Made by a program: the position numbers and the translations under genes. Shown here piece after piece: positions 16,590 through 25,423 of a stretch of 38,691 nt of DNA. Source of the stretch: an uncultured Muribaculaceae bacterium (lineage in GTDB: Bacteria; Bacteroidota; Bacteroidia; Bacteroidales; Muribaculaceae); NCBI GenBank assembly GCA_910584525.1, contig CAJUAT010000022.1, forward strand, positions 1 through 38,691, given 5' to 3'. Position 1 is the stretch's first letter, and each line of letters begins with the position of its first letter. The notes below the pieces were generated by a model. The model saw only the letters and a list, made by a program, of their open reading frames with translations. It did not search any database and had not been told where the DNA came from.

Positions 16590-17642
16590 ATGAAGAAGCA
16601 AATCTTGACAATCTCAGTGCTTCTGGGCATACTCTTCTGCATTTTTGCCGGAAATGCAGCGACCTCACCCATATCTCAATACGTGACTCAGAACGGCGAA
16701 CGGATAAAATCCGATTATATATTCGGCAGCAAGGCTCCGATAACAATCTATCTTACGGAAGGAGGCGCAAAGGGAAACGGCATATGGGGATATGAATATC
16801 AGAGGAGCGACGGAGGGTATGAAGCTTTCGACAAGGCTACATTCTCCCAATCTCAGGATTCTTGCACAATCTATCCTGAAAAAATTGATTTCAATAGTCT
16901 TGATAAAACCTTATATATTCTTAGCTCAGGCAGGGAATGCTACCAGACAAGAATTGTATACAATGACGGCGCAGACACATACTATACCTATATAAATTAC
17001 GGAAAACCCGCATCTCCAGCCATCCTTGCCAACGTATCAATTAAATGTGTATGGGATTCTGAATATAACAGTATTTTCCCGGAGAGTACCGCGACTTTTG
17101 ACATCATAAGTTTGGGTGCCTCGTACGTGGAGCTATATGCCAGTAGCGGCAACCGATTTTCTCCGGATGACCGAGGCTCTTATGAATTGTATATGGAGCA
17201 GGAACTGCAGTGTTCCGGTAGGGATACTGTTCATGTGATTTATGAAGATGTCGAGTGGGGAGAACTGTGGTGGATAATTGTAGGGAATGATTTTGGCGCA
17301 AAAGGCTATCATAACATGGCTTTTTCCACGGATTATATCGACGACCCCGATGTCCTTGCAAAAATAGAAGCATTAAAACGGGGACAAGAAACTTCCGTGC
17401 CCGATATCGACGACGACGATTTCATGAACATCAGACAGCTGTCAAAAGGAGAACTATACGGTCTGACAAAAGAAGCCGATTGCGTGTCGATATATGACAT
17501 GTCGGGAATATGCAGAGTCACAGAAAGAAAATGCTCCGTCATCGACATCAGCAGTCTGCCTCAGGGTATTTACATAGCGTCCATACAGTGGACTGCATCT
17601 ACGGGAGAAACAAAAGTAAGAAACGTCAAACTTAAAAAATAG
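16590..17642 (+). CDS. Secreted protein with type IX secretion-like C-terminal domain
   Basis: A 350-residue protein with a signal peptide (about 1-24, MKKQILTISVLLGILFCIFAG). The last 55 residues look like a type A sorting domain: VSIYDMSGICRV, then IDISSLPQGIYIASI and a basic end VRNVKLKK. Such domains direct passage through the T9SS across the outer membrane in Bacteroidota. The central 250 residues are beta-rich and aromatic, with no family I recognise; the N-terminal SPISQYVTQNGERI may be a small Ig-like unit. The gene is AT-richer than its neighbours and sits between inverted repeats, which suggests an acquired or mobile cassette. No T9SS machinery is in the window, so secretion by that route is an inference. 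Confidence 0.7.
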   Translation: MKKQILTISVLLGILFCIFAGNAATSPISQYVTQNGERIKSDYIFGSKAPITIYLTEGGAKGNGIWGYEYQRSDGGYEAFDKATFSQSQDSCTIYPEKIDFNSLDKTLYILSSGRECYQTRIVYNDGADTYYTYINYGKPASPAILANVSIKCVWDSEYNSIFPESTATFDIISLGASYVELYASSGNRFSPDDRGSYELYMEQELQCSGRDTVHVIYEDVEWGELWWIIVGNDFGAKGYHNMAFSTDYIDDPDVLAKIEALKRGQETSVPDIDDDDFMNIRQLSKGELYGLTKEADCVSIYDMSGICRVTERKCSVIDISSLPQGIYIASIQWTASTGETKVRNVKLKK

Positions 17643-17655
17643 CACGAAACTGTAC

Positions 17656-17800
17656 CTGCCGCTTCTGTGAGCGTCTGAAAATTAGTGTGGCTAAAAAATG
17701 TTCTGTGAACTATCGGTGCAGTTCCGGTTTAGTTCTGTGATTCCCAAAACGCAGCCGAAGGCTGAGAGAAGCAAAAATGTTAATGCACCGCAAAAAAAGG
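17656..17800 (+). repeat. Direct repeat copy 2 and right inverted-repeat arm
   Basis: 17656-17749 repeats the block at 113-199 in the same orientation, again with three TTCTGTGA octamers (17663, 17701, 17733). The longer region to 17800 is the inverted partner of 16096-16214. No gene lies between the stop at 17642 and the start at 17875. Confidence 0.75.
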
Positions 17801-17819
17801 ATTGAGCTCGATTCTATAT

Positions 17820-17851
17820 TTTGCAATTTAGGGCGGAAATCGCTAAATTTG
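17820..17851 (+). promoter_or_regulatory. Bacteroidota-type promoter for the AddB-like gene
   Basis: TTTG (17820-17823) and TAAATTTG (17844-17851) have a 20-nt spacer. The 13 bases ATCGCTAAATTTG are identical to those of the promoter at 330-361. The leader to the ATG at 17875 would be only about 17 nt. Confidence 0.75.
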
Positions 17852-17874
17852 AAGTTGGAAAGGACTCATGTGAT

Positions 17875-20800
17875 ATGGTAGCAGATACATTTTTGGGAAG
17901 GGTGGCGGAGGCATGTCTCAGTCATTATGGAGATTTGTCGGAATTTTGTTTTGTATTCCCCAACCGGCGCAGCGGCACGTTTTTTCTGAAGCGGCTGTCG
18001 GAGGCTTGCGGCGCGGCGACGCTACTGGCACCCGACGTGATGCCTGTGGCCGATTTTATGGCCCGTCTGTCGGGTTTCGAGACGGCTCCGCGTATTACCC
18101 AGATCATGCAGCTATATCTGGCATACCGCGAGCTGCGAAAAATGCATGCCGATATCAATGACTCCGATGCTGTCGTGGACTTCGATGAGTTTCTGCACTG
18201 GGGTGAAGTAGTGCTCAACGACTTCAATGAAACCGACATGTACGATGCTGATGCGGCGGAGCTGTTCAAGAATGTGACCGATTACCGTAGTATCGCCACC
18301 GATTTCCTGACCCCCGAGCAGAAGGATGCCATAGTGAGATATTTCGGCTACAGTCCCGACCGGGGCGACGTGGAGAGATTCTGGAAGAGCTTCAACGACA
18401 ACGGCGACACGGTGATAAAAGACAAGTTCCGACAGTTGTGGCAGATGCTTCACGAGCTGTACAAGGAATTGCGCCGTCGCCTGGAGCATCCCGGGCCGGA
18501 AGGTTTCCTCATGTGCATGGCCGGCAGCGGCTACAGGATGGCCATGGAGAAGGTGGAGGATATCCTCGACAGCCATGGCCCGCGGGGCGCGGTACTTCTG
18601 CCATGGAAACATATAGTGGTGGTAGGTCTCGACACGCTGTCCACCACGGAGGCCAAGACATTCACGGCATTGCGGAAGATGCGTGGTGCCGACGATATGC
18701 CTGTGATCGACTTTTTCTGGGATCTCACCGGGCCCGTGCTCGAGAAAAAAGACTTTGCCGCCGGCAATCTCATACGACATAACCGTGAAGAGAATTTTCC
18801 CGAGCCAGAGTGGAGCCGGGAAATCATGTCGCGGGCGTCACGCCGCGAGATGCCCGTCATCACCGAGGTGGGGGTGCCGTCGAATGCCATGCAGGCCAAG
18901 GTGGCCGGCAAATGGGTGGAGGAGCTTATAGCCCGCGGTTATGACGCCGACAATATAGAGGATGCCCGCGTGGCAGTGGTGCTCCCCGACGAAGACCTGC
19001 TCCTCCCTTTGCTCTATTCCCTGCCGCTGGATAAAGAGGATAGCGACGAGAGCGCAGTGCGCAACGTGAACCTCACTATGGGATGGCCCATGCGGTTCAC
19101 GTCGACGGCCGCCTTTATGTATCATCTGCAGCGTATCCTCTTGCGTGCAACCGGTAAGGAGAACCGGGTATATCTGTGCAGCGACATACATCTGCTATTG
19201 GCGCAGCCCGTGGTGGAAGTGCTCATGGGTATGCGTACCGTGGCCGACATCAATACAGCCATCGGCCGACGCCGCCGGCGTACCGTAACTTGGGAAGAGC
19301 TCAACGGCTTTTCATCTGTTTTGGGAGGAATGCTCCGGGCTCCGTCGCCGGAAGCAACGCCGGCACAGAGCGGCGAATGGCTGCAGGACCTCCTTCTGCG
19401 TATCGACGAGAAGCTTGCGGATTCCGGCGACGCGCCCCAGGGCATCAAGACCAAGGTGGAGCGTATGCAGATTCAGACGTATGTCACGGCTCTCAACCAG
19501 CTCATGGGCGCCGCTGCCGAAGCAGGTGTCGACATGCGCTTCAACACGCTTTTCCATATGCTGCAGAAAATAGTGTCGGCAGGAAAGATCAATTTCGAGG
19601 GAGAACCCTTGCAGGGACTTCAGGTAATGGGCTTTCTGGAGACTCGTGCCCTTGACTTCGACAGGATAATCATTCTGTCGATGAACGACAAGGTGATGCC
19701 GCGCCGGGCGCGGCGACGCAGCTTTATTCCCAATATGCTTCGGCGCGGTTACGGGCTGCCTCTTGTCAATGCCGATGAGGAGCGCTATGCCTATTGGTTT
19801 TACAGGCTGTTGTCGCGTGCGGGGGATGTTACGCTGGTTTATGACTCGCGGGTCGGCGAGGGGATGCGCTCGGGAGGCAAAAGCCGTTATCTGATGCAGC
19901 TCGAGAAGCTACACGCCCGGGAGAGCATAGGCATGCGGCGCCGCATATTCCGGCTCGGCTCGTCGGAACCGGCGGTGAAACCTGCCCCCAAGACGCCGTC
20001 GGTGCTCCGTCGTCTCGAGAAGTATTTCAGCAGCGGAAAAGATGCCAAAGCCCTGTCGGCTACGTCGCTGCAGTCTTATATCAAGTGCCCGCTGGAGTTC
20101 TATTACCGGTTTGTGCTCGGATATAAGGACGACCCGGTGGATCAGGGGTTCATCGACGCCATAACGCAGGGCAACATATTTCACAAGATGATGCGCGACC
20201 TTTATTTCACTCCCGGGGAACGCGGCAGGTATCTGCCGGAGGGGAAGGTGCTCGACAGGTCATTTTTCGAGACGTGGCTGCATCCTGACAGCGATGAGAA
20301 GCTGCGACGCATGATGCGCCGGATCATCAATGAGGAGTTCAACAGGCTGAAGGAAGAGGATCTTGACCGTCCGCTGCGGCAGTCGGTGGCTATGGTGGCC
20401 GACCGTCTGCTGAGCCAGGTGAAGGCCGTGTTGCGTTACGACTTGTCGCGTGCTCCCGTACGCCTTTACGGCGGCGAGTTCAAGGAGTCGACAAGACTGC
20501 ATGTGGGCGACAGGCATCCCTGGATGGAAGGGAGGGAATTTGCCGTGAACCTTACCGCCACTTTCGACAGGGTGGACGAGTCGGAAGGGCATCTGCGGAT
20601 TGTCGACTTCAAGACGGGAAGCGTGAAACTGAAAATCGACCTTAACAGATATGTGGCCGGGGGAGGGCGGCTGGTGGGTGAAGAGCCGTCGATACTTGAT
20701 CCCGTGTTCGGCGGCGACTATGAGTGCAAGAATGTGTTCCAGCTGCTGTTGTACGCCGGGATGCTCGACAGGATGAGGTCGCATAACGGCGACCTGCGCC

Positions 20801-21060
20801 GCACGCCCGTGGAGATGGTGATTTTCGATACCAACGAGCTGGAGAAAAGCGGAGAGGTGAAGCATCCCAAGACAGGAGAAGGGAAGAACGACATAGTCAG
20901 AAACCAGCTTCATCCCGGGCTGGAGGATTTCGACGAGCGGCTGCGTGCCAAGATAGCGGAGATATTCGATCCGTCGCGTGATTTTGAGCCGACACCCGAC
21001 GTGCGCGATTGCTCATATTGCGTGATGAGCCGCATCTGCGGCAGCGAGACCGCCGACTGA
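17875..21060 (+). CDS. AddB-like PD-(D/E)XK helicase-nuclease subunit
   Basis: The 1061-residue protein resembles the AddB subunit of AddAB, which resects double-strand breaks and recognises Chi. The N-terminus has VFPNRRSGTFFLKRL, the AddB-style replacement of a helicase motif I. A C-terminal nuclease domain follows, with LSATSLQSYIKCPLEFYYR (Cys738), ATFDRVDE and IVDFKTG (Asp911 and Lys913). Cys1046, Cys1049 and Cys1055 form CxxCx5C and, with Cys738, match the iron-sulfur staple of AddB. The ATG at 17875 is chosen because an earlier in-frame TTG at 17821 lies inside the promoter. AddA is not adjacent here, so pairing with a distant AddA is assumed. The gene converges on pth with 7 bp between stops, where AGAGCGCTCT forms a small palindrome. 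Confidence 0.88.
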   Translation: MVADTFLGRVAEACLSHYGDLSEFCFVFPNRRSGTFFLKRLSEACGAATLLAPDVMPVADFMARLSGFETAPRITQIMQLYLAYRELRKMHADINDSDAVVDFDEFLHWGEVVLNDFNETDMYDADAAELFKNVTDYRSIATDFLTPEQKDAIVRYFGYSPDRGDVERFWKSFNDNGDTVIKDKFRQLWQMLHELYKELRRRLEHPGPEGFLMCMAGSGYRMAMEKVEDILDSHGPRGAVLLPWKHIVVVGLDTLSTTEAKTFTALRKMRGADDMPVIDFFWDLTGPVLEKKDFAAGNLIRHNREENFPEPEWSREIMSRASRREMPVITEVGVPSNAMQAKVAGKWVEELIARGYDADNIEDARVAVVLPDEDLLLPLLYSLPLDKEDSDESAVRNVNLTMGWPMRFTSTAAFMYHLQRILLRATGKENRVYLCSDIHLLLAQPVVEVLMGMRTVADINTAIGRRRRRTVTWEELNGFSSVLGGMLRAPSPEATPAQSGEWLQDLLLRIDEKLADSGDAPQGIKTKVERMQIQTYVTALNQLMGAAAEAGVDMRFNTLFHMLQKIVSAGKINFEGEPLQGLQVMGFLETRALDFDRIIILSMNDKVMPRRARRRSFIPNMLRRGYGLPLVNADEERYAYWFYRLLSRAGDVTLVYDSRVGEGMRSGGKSRYLMQLEKLHARESIGMRRRIFRLGSSEPAVKPAPKTPSVLRRLEKYFSSGKDAKALSATSLQSYIKCPLEFYYRFVLGYKDDPVDQGFIDAITQGNIFHKMMRDLYFTPGERGRYLPEGKVLDRSFFETWLHPDSDEKLRRMMRRIINEEFNRLKEEDLDRPLRQSVAMVADRLLSQVKAVLRYDLSRAPVRLYGGEFKESTRLHVGDRHPWMEGREFAVNLTATFDRVDESEGHLRIVDFKTGSVKLKIDLNRYVAGGGRLVGEEPSILDPVFGGDYECKNVFQLLLYAGMLDRMRSHNGDLRRTPVEMVIFDTNELEKSGEVKHPKTGEGKNDIVRNQLHPGLEDFDERLRAKIAEIFDPSRDFEPTPDVRDCSYCVMSRICGSETAD

Positions 21061-21067
21061 GAGCGCT

Positions 21068-21709
21068 CTAACGGTTGAACCTGTTCATTGCCATGTCGGG
21101 GCCGGCGAGGCAGAAGGTCTTGACGGCCTCGGCGGCCTTTTCAAGCACCGCGGGCATCTCCGCCATCTCTTCGGGTGGGAATTTGCCCAATACGAAGTTT
21201 ATCTGGGTACCTTTGGGGAAGTCGTTGCCGACGCCGAACCGCAGCCGTGCGTAGGCGGTGGTGCCCAGCTGGGCGGCTATGTTCTTGAGTCCGTTGTGGC
21301 CGGCGTCCGACCCCTGCTTGCGCATCCGCAGCGTCCCGAATGGCAAGGCTATGTCGTCCACAACCACCAACAGCCGTTCCAGAGGTAGTTTCTCCTGATT
21401 CATCCAGTATCTTACGGCCTGCCCGGAGAGGTTCATGAAGGTGGAGGGTTTGAGCACGAGGAGCTCGCAGTTCTTTACGCGTATCACTGCCATGTCGCCA
21501 TATCGCCGAGAAGTGAACGACACGCCGGCATCGGCGGCAAGCCTGTCGGCCACCATGAACCCTGCATTATGGCGCGTGTCTATGTATTCCGGGGCCATAT
21601 TCCCCAGACATGCTATGAGATATTTCTTCATTTCCTTATTGTTGTCTTCCGGAGAGCTTTCGGGTATGGAGGTCTTCCTCCCGAACAGCCTTTTGATCAA
21701 ATCGATCAT
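21068..21709 (-). CDS. pth: Peptidyl-tRNA hydrolase Pth
   Basis: Pth frees tRNA from peptidyl-tRNAs that drop off the ribosome. The core KYLIACLGNMAPEYIDTRHNAGF has the conserved Asn and the catalytic His of TRHN. STFMNLSGQAV, VVDDIALPFG and GSDAGHNGLKNI are also present. Translation from the ATG at 21709 gives 213 residues with a 26-residue N-terminal extension before the usual Met of MKKYLIACLGN; a start at 21631 would give a standard 187-residue enzyme. I keep the longer form because no ribosome-binding signal separates them, but the shorter start is quite possible. It follows rplY on the same strand, a common pairing. Confidence 0.92.
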   Translation of the reverse strand: MIDLIKRLFGRKTSIPESSPEDNNKEMKKYLIACLGNMAPEYIDTRHNAGFMVADRLAADAGVSFTSRRYGDMAVIRVKNCELLVLKPSTFMNLSGQAVRYWMNQEKLPLERLLVVVDDIALPFGTLRMRKQGSDAGHNGLKNIAAQLGTTAYARLRFGVGNDFPKGTQINFVLGKFPPEEMAEMPAVLEKAAEAVKTFCLAGPDMAMNRFNR

Positions 21710-21723
21710 AATAGATATAAAAC

Positions 21724-21752
21724 AGCATCATGCCTTTTTGGGGCATGATGCT
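21724..21752 (-). terminator. Hairpin between rplY and pth, terminator or attenuator
   Basis: AGCATCATGCC (21724-21734) pairs with GGCATGATGCT (21742-21752), 11 perfect base pairs around a short loop. On the minus strand it is followed by GTTTTATAT. Its position 14 bp before the pth start suggests partial termination that lowers pth relative to L25. Confidence 0.65.
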
Positions 21753-21772
21753 TAGATGAGTTCGTATTAATA

Positions 21773-22426
21773 TTAAGCTTCAGCGGCTTTGGCGGCGGCA
21801 CCGCGGGCGGCACGCGTAAGCTGAACGGCGCAAACCACGGCGTTCTTGGCGTTCATCAGCTCAAGACCCTCGAAGTGGAGGTCGCCGACTGCCAGCGACT
21901 TTCCGAGACCAAGGCTGTCGACATTGACAACAAGACGCTCGGGGATGTCGGTGTATACGGCCTTTACCTTGAGCTTGCGCATGGAGAGCGTAAGCTTACC
22001 ACCGGCTTTCACACCCTCGGCGTGACCCTCGATTTTGACGGGCACCTCCATAACCACCGGCTTGTCGGGATAAACCTGCAGGAAGTCGATGTGGAGAAGG
22101 GTATCCTTCACGGGCTGGAACTGGAGGTCTTTGATCACGGCCTTGATTTCCTCGCCTTTCACATTGAGGTCAACCTCAAAGATGTCGGGAGTATATATGA
22201 GCTTGCGCACATCATCGGCGTTGACGGTGATGTCGGTGGTGATGATACCGCGCTTCTCATCGATTTCCACGAGTTTCTGACCCTCTTTGAGAGTGCCGTT
22301 GTAAGGAAGCTCCACGATGGCGCCACCGTTGATCACTGCCGGAATCTTGCCTTCCTTGCGGAGAGCCTTCACTGACTTCTTGCCCAGTTCTACGCGGGGC
22401 TCGGCGTTCAATGCGTACTTTTTCAT
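21773..22426 (-). CDS. rplY: 50S ribosomal protein L25 (long Ctc/TL5 form)
   Basis: L25 binds 5S rRNA. This is the two-domain version (217 aa) with the N-terminal L25 barrel (LNAEPRVELGKKSVKALRKEGK, VINGG) and a C-terminal TL5 domain (LLHIDFLQV, EVPVKIEGHAEGVKAGG, GKSLAVGDL). An Ala-rich tail of the form RGAAAKAAEA ends the protein. Length matches the Ctc form. It is transcribed from the consensus promoter at 22539-22508 and read first, with pth downstream after a hairpin. Confidence 0.96.
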   Translation of the reverse strand: MKKYALNAEPRVELGKKSVKALRKEGKIPAVINGGAIVELPYNGTLKEGQKLVEIDEKRGIITTDITVNADDVRKLIYTPDIFEVDLNVKGEEIKAVIKDLQFQPVKDTLLHIDFLQVYPDKPVVMEVPVKIEGHAEGVKAGGKLTLSMRKLKVKAVYTDIPERLVVNVDSLGLGKSLAVGDLHFEGLELMNAKNAVVCAVQLTRAARGAAAKAAEA

Positions 22427-22507
22427 TTCTTGTTTGTGTTACTCAAAATAAGTCATTTACTTATTTCCCATCACACGGGATGCAGACACGTCTGCGCATA
22501 AGTGCCG

Positions 22508-22539
22508 CAAAATTACAAAATTTTTCTTATTCGGGCAAA
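22508..22539 (-). promoter_or_regulatory. Bacteroidota-type promoter for rplY-pth
   Basis: On the minus strand TTTG (22539-22536) and TAATTTTG (22515-22508) are separated by 20 nt. The leader of about 75 nt includes the small palindrome GCAGACACGTCTGC near 22481-22495. Confidence 0.75.
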
Positions 22540-22582
22540 TCGACTGCTTATTCTGCGTGGAAGCGATTTGTGGGATGTGTTT

Positions 22583-23395
22583 TCAGGAGATCTCTACATT
22601 CGAAAAAAGAATGCGGTTTCCGTTTGCCTTTAATGATGGAATGTTAATGCGAATGTCACAATCGATTACAAACATGCTGCCGTCATGACCTTTGATTACA
22701 TTTTCATCGTGAACGTCGCTGAGATAGATAGAGGAATTTGAATAGGTCCAATTAGTTGGATTAATGAGCTCAAATCCCAGCTTTTCTAAATATCGTCTGA
22801 TTTCATAATCGGAAGGCTGTACTCCCTTGATGAAGGGCTGGCTTGCCACTATCTTAAATTCATTATTCAAGTCTGCTCCAAACCCTATTACGGTAAGCTT
22901 TGTTTCAGGAAATATGGCATTATGTAGTGATATCCTGTCAAGGGCATAAATAGGTTGGATGAAATAGTCCAGACCTATAGCCTTGATTAAACTTGTGCCG
23001 TTGTCGAAGATGGTCGCTTCGCCACCTTCTGCAATTTTATCACCGAATGTATGCTTAAGGAAATTGTTGATGTCGGGTATCCATAAACCGGTTTTCTTGG
23101 CCCATGCGGTTATTGTTTCAGCTTGTTTCTCAGCTTGTTGGAGTTCTCTTTTGAAATCCCCGATTTCTGGAATGATTGTATCTGCCGAATCTTTTCTTCC
23201 CGCGAGCAAGGTCGCAATAACATGCGTTGTACCTCCCGCTGAGCAACCATACTGCTCCTTCGGTGAAAATCGTTTATATAAAAGTTTTCGTTCGTTGAAT
23301 TTGTCTGCATATTCATCCAGTTTGTTAAGACCATTGTCGTTAAATCCGTTCTCGACAATATTATTGATAGACTCCCAAAACTCCGAATTGTTCAT
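22583..23395 (-). CDS. Protein kinase-like protein, polyvalent-kinase type
   Basis: A 270-residue soluble protein with a recognisable kinase-like core in its C-terminal half: GGEATIF (124-130) as a glycine loop, a lysine in LIKA (Lys138), DVHDEN (227-232) equivalent to the catalytic loop with Asp and Asn, and VIDCDI (243-248) in the DFG position. This pattern recalls the kinase domain found in polyvalent proteins of phages and conjugative elements; here it stands alone. The N-terminal 100 residues are helical (KRELQQAEKQAE) and contain EQYGCSAGGTTHVIATLLAGR, a possible second motif. The gene is much AT-richer than its neighbours, starts 8 bp after the TPR gene stop and has no mobile-element genes beside it, so it looks like a recent insertion. 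Substrate unknown. Confidence 0.6.
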   Translation of the reverse strand: MNNSEFWESINNIVENGFNDNGLNKLDEYADKFNERKLLYKRFSPKEQYGCSAGGTTHVIATLLAGRKDSADTIIPEIGDFKRELQQAEKQAETITAWAKKTGLWIPDINNFLKHTFGDKIAEGGEATIFDNGTSLIKAIGLDYFIQPIYALDRISLHNAIFPETKLTVIGFGADLNNEFKIVASQPFIKGVQPSDYEIRRYLEKLGFELINPTNWTYSNSSIYLSDVHDENVIKGHDGSMFVIDCDIRINIPSLKANGNRILFSNVEIS

Positions 23396-23403
23396 CTTGC
23401 CGT

Positions 23404-25377
23404 TTATTTCATTCGTTTGAGGAGGTTGTAGCTTGGGAGGACGCCGAGTTCGCCGGCTTTGGAGAGGTCGGCGAAAGCGAGGCGGCGGTTGCCGATACGG
23501 AGGTATGTCAGGCCGCGGTTGTAGAGGGCTGCGCCGAAAGCACCGTCAAGCTGCAGGGCTTTTGTGTAGCATTCAATGGCGGAAGTGAAGTCGCCGGCAT
23601 CATAGTAAATGTTGCCTTTGTTGAGCCATGCGAAAGCGAGCCTGGGGTCTATGTCGAGGGCTTTGTCGTAATCAGCGAGGGCAAGGCGGCTCTGCTGGCT
23701 GTCGGCTTTCAGCAGAGCATCGGCGCGGCCTACATATGCCGTGGCCAGCGACGCGTTCTTGCCGAGAGCCTTGTTGAAGGCTTTTACGGCGGCTTCATAG
23801 TCCTTAAGAGTGCTTCTGGCAACGCCGAGGCTCAGGTAATCGGCCGCCGTAGCTGTGCCGGCGGCATCCTTGCTGTCGAGTGACGTCGCCAGTGCAAACA
23901 GACTTTCAGCTTCCTGCTCCGTAACAGACGGCCCGGATACAAGATAAAGACGCCGGGCTGCCCAGCCGCGATTGTTGAAGTCGTCCATCTCGCGGAAATA
24001 TACCGGTTTGTTGTCTAGAGTGGCGGCAGCGGCGGCGAATGTCAGAGAGAAGCCTTCCAATGGCTGAATGTTCATGTCCCTGTCCTGTACGCGTCCTTTG
24101 ATTTTGTCGTCATAGCTCAGCGACGTTTCATCGGAGGCGCTCACGGTGACGAGCCTGTTGAAGCGGTCCATCACTTCATTCTCGTCTTCATCGTCGTTGT
24201 CACGTGCTTTTTTACCAGCGTTTGCGAGGCCGCTCTGAATGGCCGGACGGTCGAGAGGATGGCTTGTGGGATTGTGCACATATTTGCGCACGAGGTCGTC
24301 TCCCTGACGGGCATACGACATGGCGGAACGCATGTCGCCCATATTCCGGTAAGCCTCGGCCATGGCGTAGTAACCGTTGTGATAGCGGGGATAGCGTTTC
24401 AGAATCTCCGCGAACTGCACGGCGGCTTCGCGCGGTTTCTTGCGCTGCAGATTCACGAGGCCCAGATTGAAACGGGCATGGAAATTGGTAGGGTCCATCT
24501 TGAGGACTTCGGTAAGGTCGGCTGCCGAACGGTCCAGATCCTTGACCTCATAACGCAGCAGGGCACGGTTGAAGAGAGCTGCCTCATTGCCCGGATTCAG
24601 CTCAAGAGCATAGTTATAGTCGGACATTGCGCCGAAGAAGTCGTCGAGATTGTATCTCACGAATGCTCTGTTGAGGTAGAGGTCTGATTCGCGGGGCTGA
24701 AGGCGTATCACGTTGTCCATATCCTTCAGCGCTTCCTCCCATTTGAGGAGCTTGGTGTTAAGTTCGGCCCTTAGAAGGTATGTCTGTGTGTTGAGGGCAT
24801 TGTTGGCGATAGCGAGGTCGAGGTCGGCGATGGCGGCGGCGGTGTCACCACGCACGGCGTTGAGACGTCCGCGCCCGGCAAGACCCTCCTCGAAATGTGG
24901 GTACATCTCAAGCAGTGTATGGAAGGTGCTGTCGGCATCGTCATAGCGCCCGGTCTCGGTTTCCGCCACCCCCTTGTAGTAGAGCATATATTTGTCGCGG
25001 GGGTTATATCGAAGGCCGCTCACGTAGTCGGTGATAGCCAGTGAGTCGAGACCCTGCACCTGCCGGGCGAAACCCCGCAGACGGTATGTCTCGGTGCGGA
25101 ATTTGTTGCGCTGCAGCGACAATGTGGCGTCGGCCTCCGCACCTTTGTAATCTTCGAGCTGAAGCTTGGCAAGAGCGCGGTAGAAGTAGGGCTCCGCCAG
25201 ATAGGGCTTAGCCTTGATGGCCTGGTTGAAATACTGTATGGAGAGCATGTAATCGTCCATCGACATCACATTGCGCCCGATATTTATCACCTGTTCGGCG
25301 TTTACCTGCGCCTGCAACGCCGGCGATGTCCACAACAGGGTGGCCAGTATAATTGCTATATTTACTAAATCTCGCAT
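23404..25377 (-). CDS. Exported TPR-repeat protein
   Basis: A 657-residue protein with a signal peptide (MRDLVNIAIILATLLWTSPALQA) and at least ten tetratricopeptide repeats in two blocks. The first runs over roughly 25-360 (QYFNQAIKAKPYLAEPYFYRALAKL, then many copies ending in NPxxxxA or DPxNxxA); the second covers the last 150 residues (AFNKALGKNASLATAYVGRADALL, CYTKALQLDGAFGAALYNRG). Between them lies a low-repeat region with MDRFNRLVTVSASDETSLSYD. TPRs act as protein-binding scaffolds; a periplasmic or outer-membrane assembly role is inferred. The ATG at 25377 is preferred over one 19 codons upstream because it starts the signal peptide. The kinase-like gene follows 8 bp downstream. Confidence 0.85.
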   Translation of the reverse strand: MRDLVNIAIILATLLWTSPALQAQVNAEQVINIGRNVMSMDDYMLSIQYFNQAIKAKPYLAEPYFYRALAKLQLEDYKGAEADATLSLQRNKFRTETYRLRGFARQVQGLDSLAITDYVSGLRYNPRDKYMLYYKGVAETETGRYDDADSTFHTLLEMYPHFEEGLAGRGRLNAVRGDTAAAIADLDLAIANNALNTQTYLLRAELNTKLLKWEEALKDMDNVIRLQPRESDLYLNRAFVRYNLDDFFGAMSDYNYALELNPGNEAALFNRALLRYEVKDLDRSAADLTEVLKMDPTNFHARFNLGLVNLQRKKPREAAVQFAEILKRYPRYHNGYYAMAEAYRNMGDMRSAMSYARQGDDLVRKYVHNPTSHPLDRPAIQSGLANAGKKARDNDDEDENEVMDRFNRLVTVSASDETSLSYDDKIKGRVQDRDMNIQPLEGFSLTFAAAAATLDNKPVYFREMDDFNNRGWAARRLYLVSGPSVTEQEAESLFALATSLDSKDAAGTATAADYLSLGVARSTLKDYEAAVKAFNKALGKNASLATAYVGRADALLKADSQQSRLALADYDKALDIDPRLAFAWLNKGNIYYDAGDFTSAIECYTKALQLDGAFGAALYNRGLTYLRIGNRRLAFADLSKAGELGVLPSYNLLKRMK

Positions 25378-25384
25378 GTGACTG

Positions 25385-25415
25385 CAAATATAGTAAAAAA
25401 CCTGCAAACGGCAAG
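25385..25415 (-). promoter_or_regulatory. Probable promoter for the TPR gene
   Basis: TATATTTG on the minus strand (25392-25385) fits the -7 consensus. The -33 element is only CTTG (25415-25412), spaced 19 nt. The leader would be nearly absent, as the ATG is at 25377. Confidence 0.45.
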
Positions 25416-25423
25416 AAACAACA

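Noticed and set aside
21058..21071. AGAGCGCTCT as another repeat tip
   Set aside because: It shares only AGAGCG/CGCTCT with the 16-bp tip and is a 10-bp palindrome, short enough to occur by chance between convergent genes.
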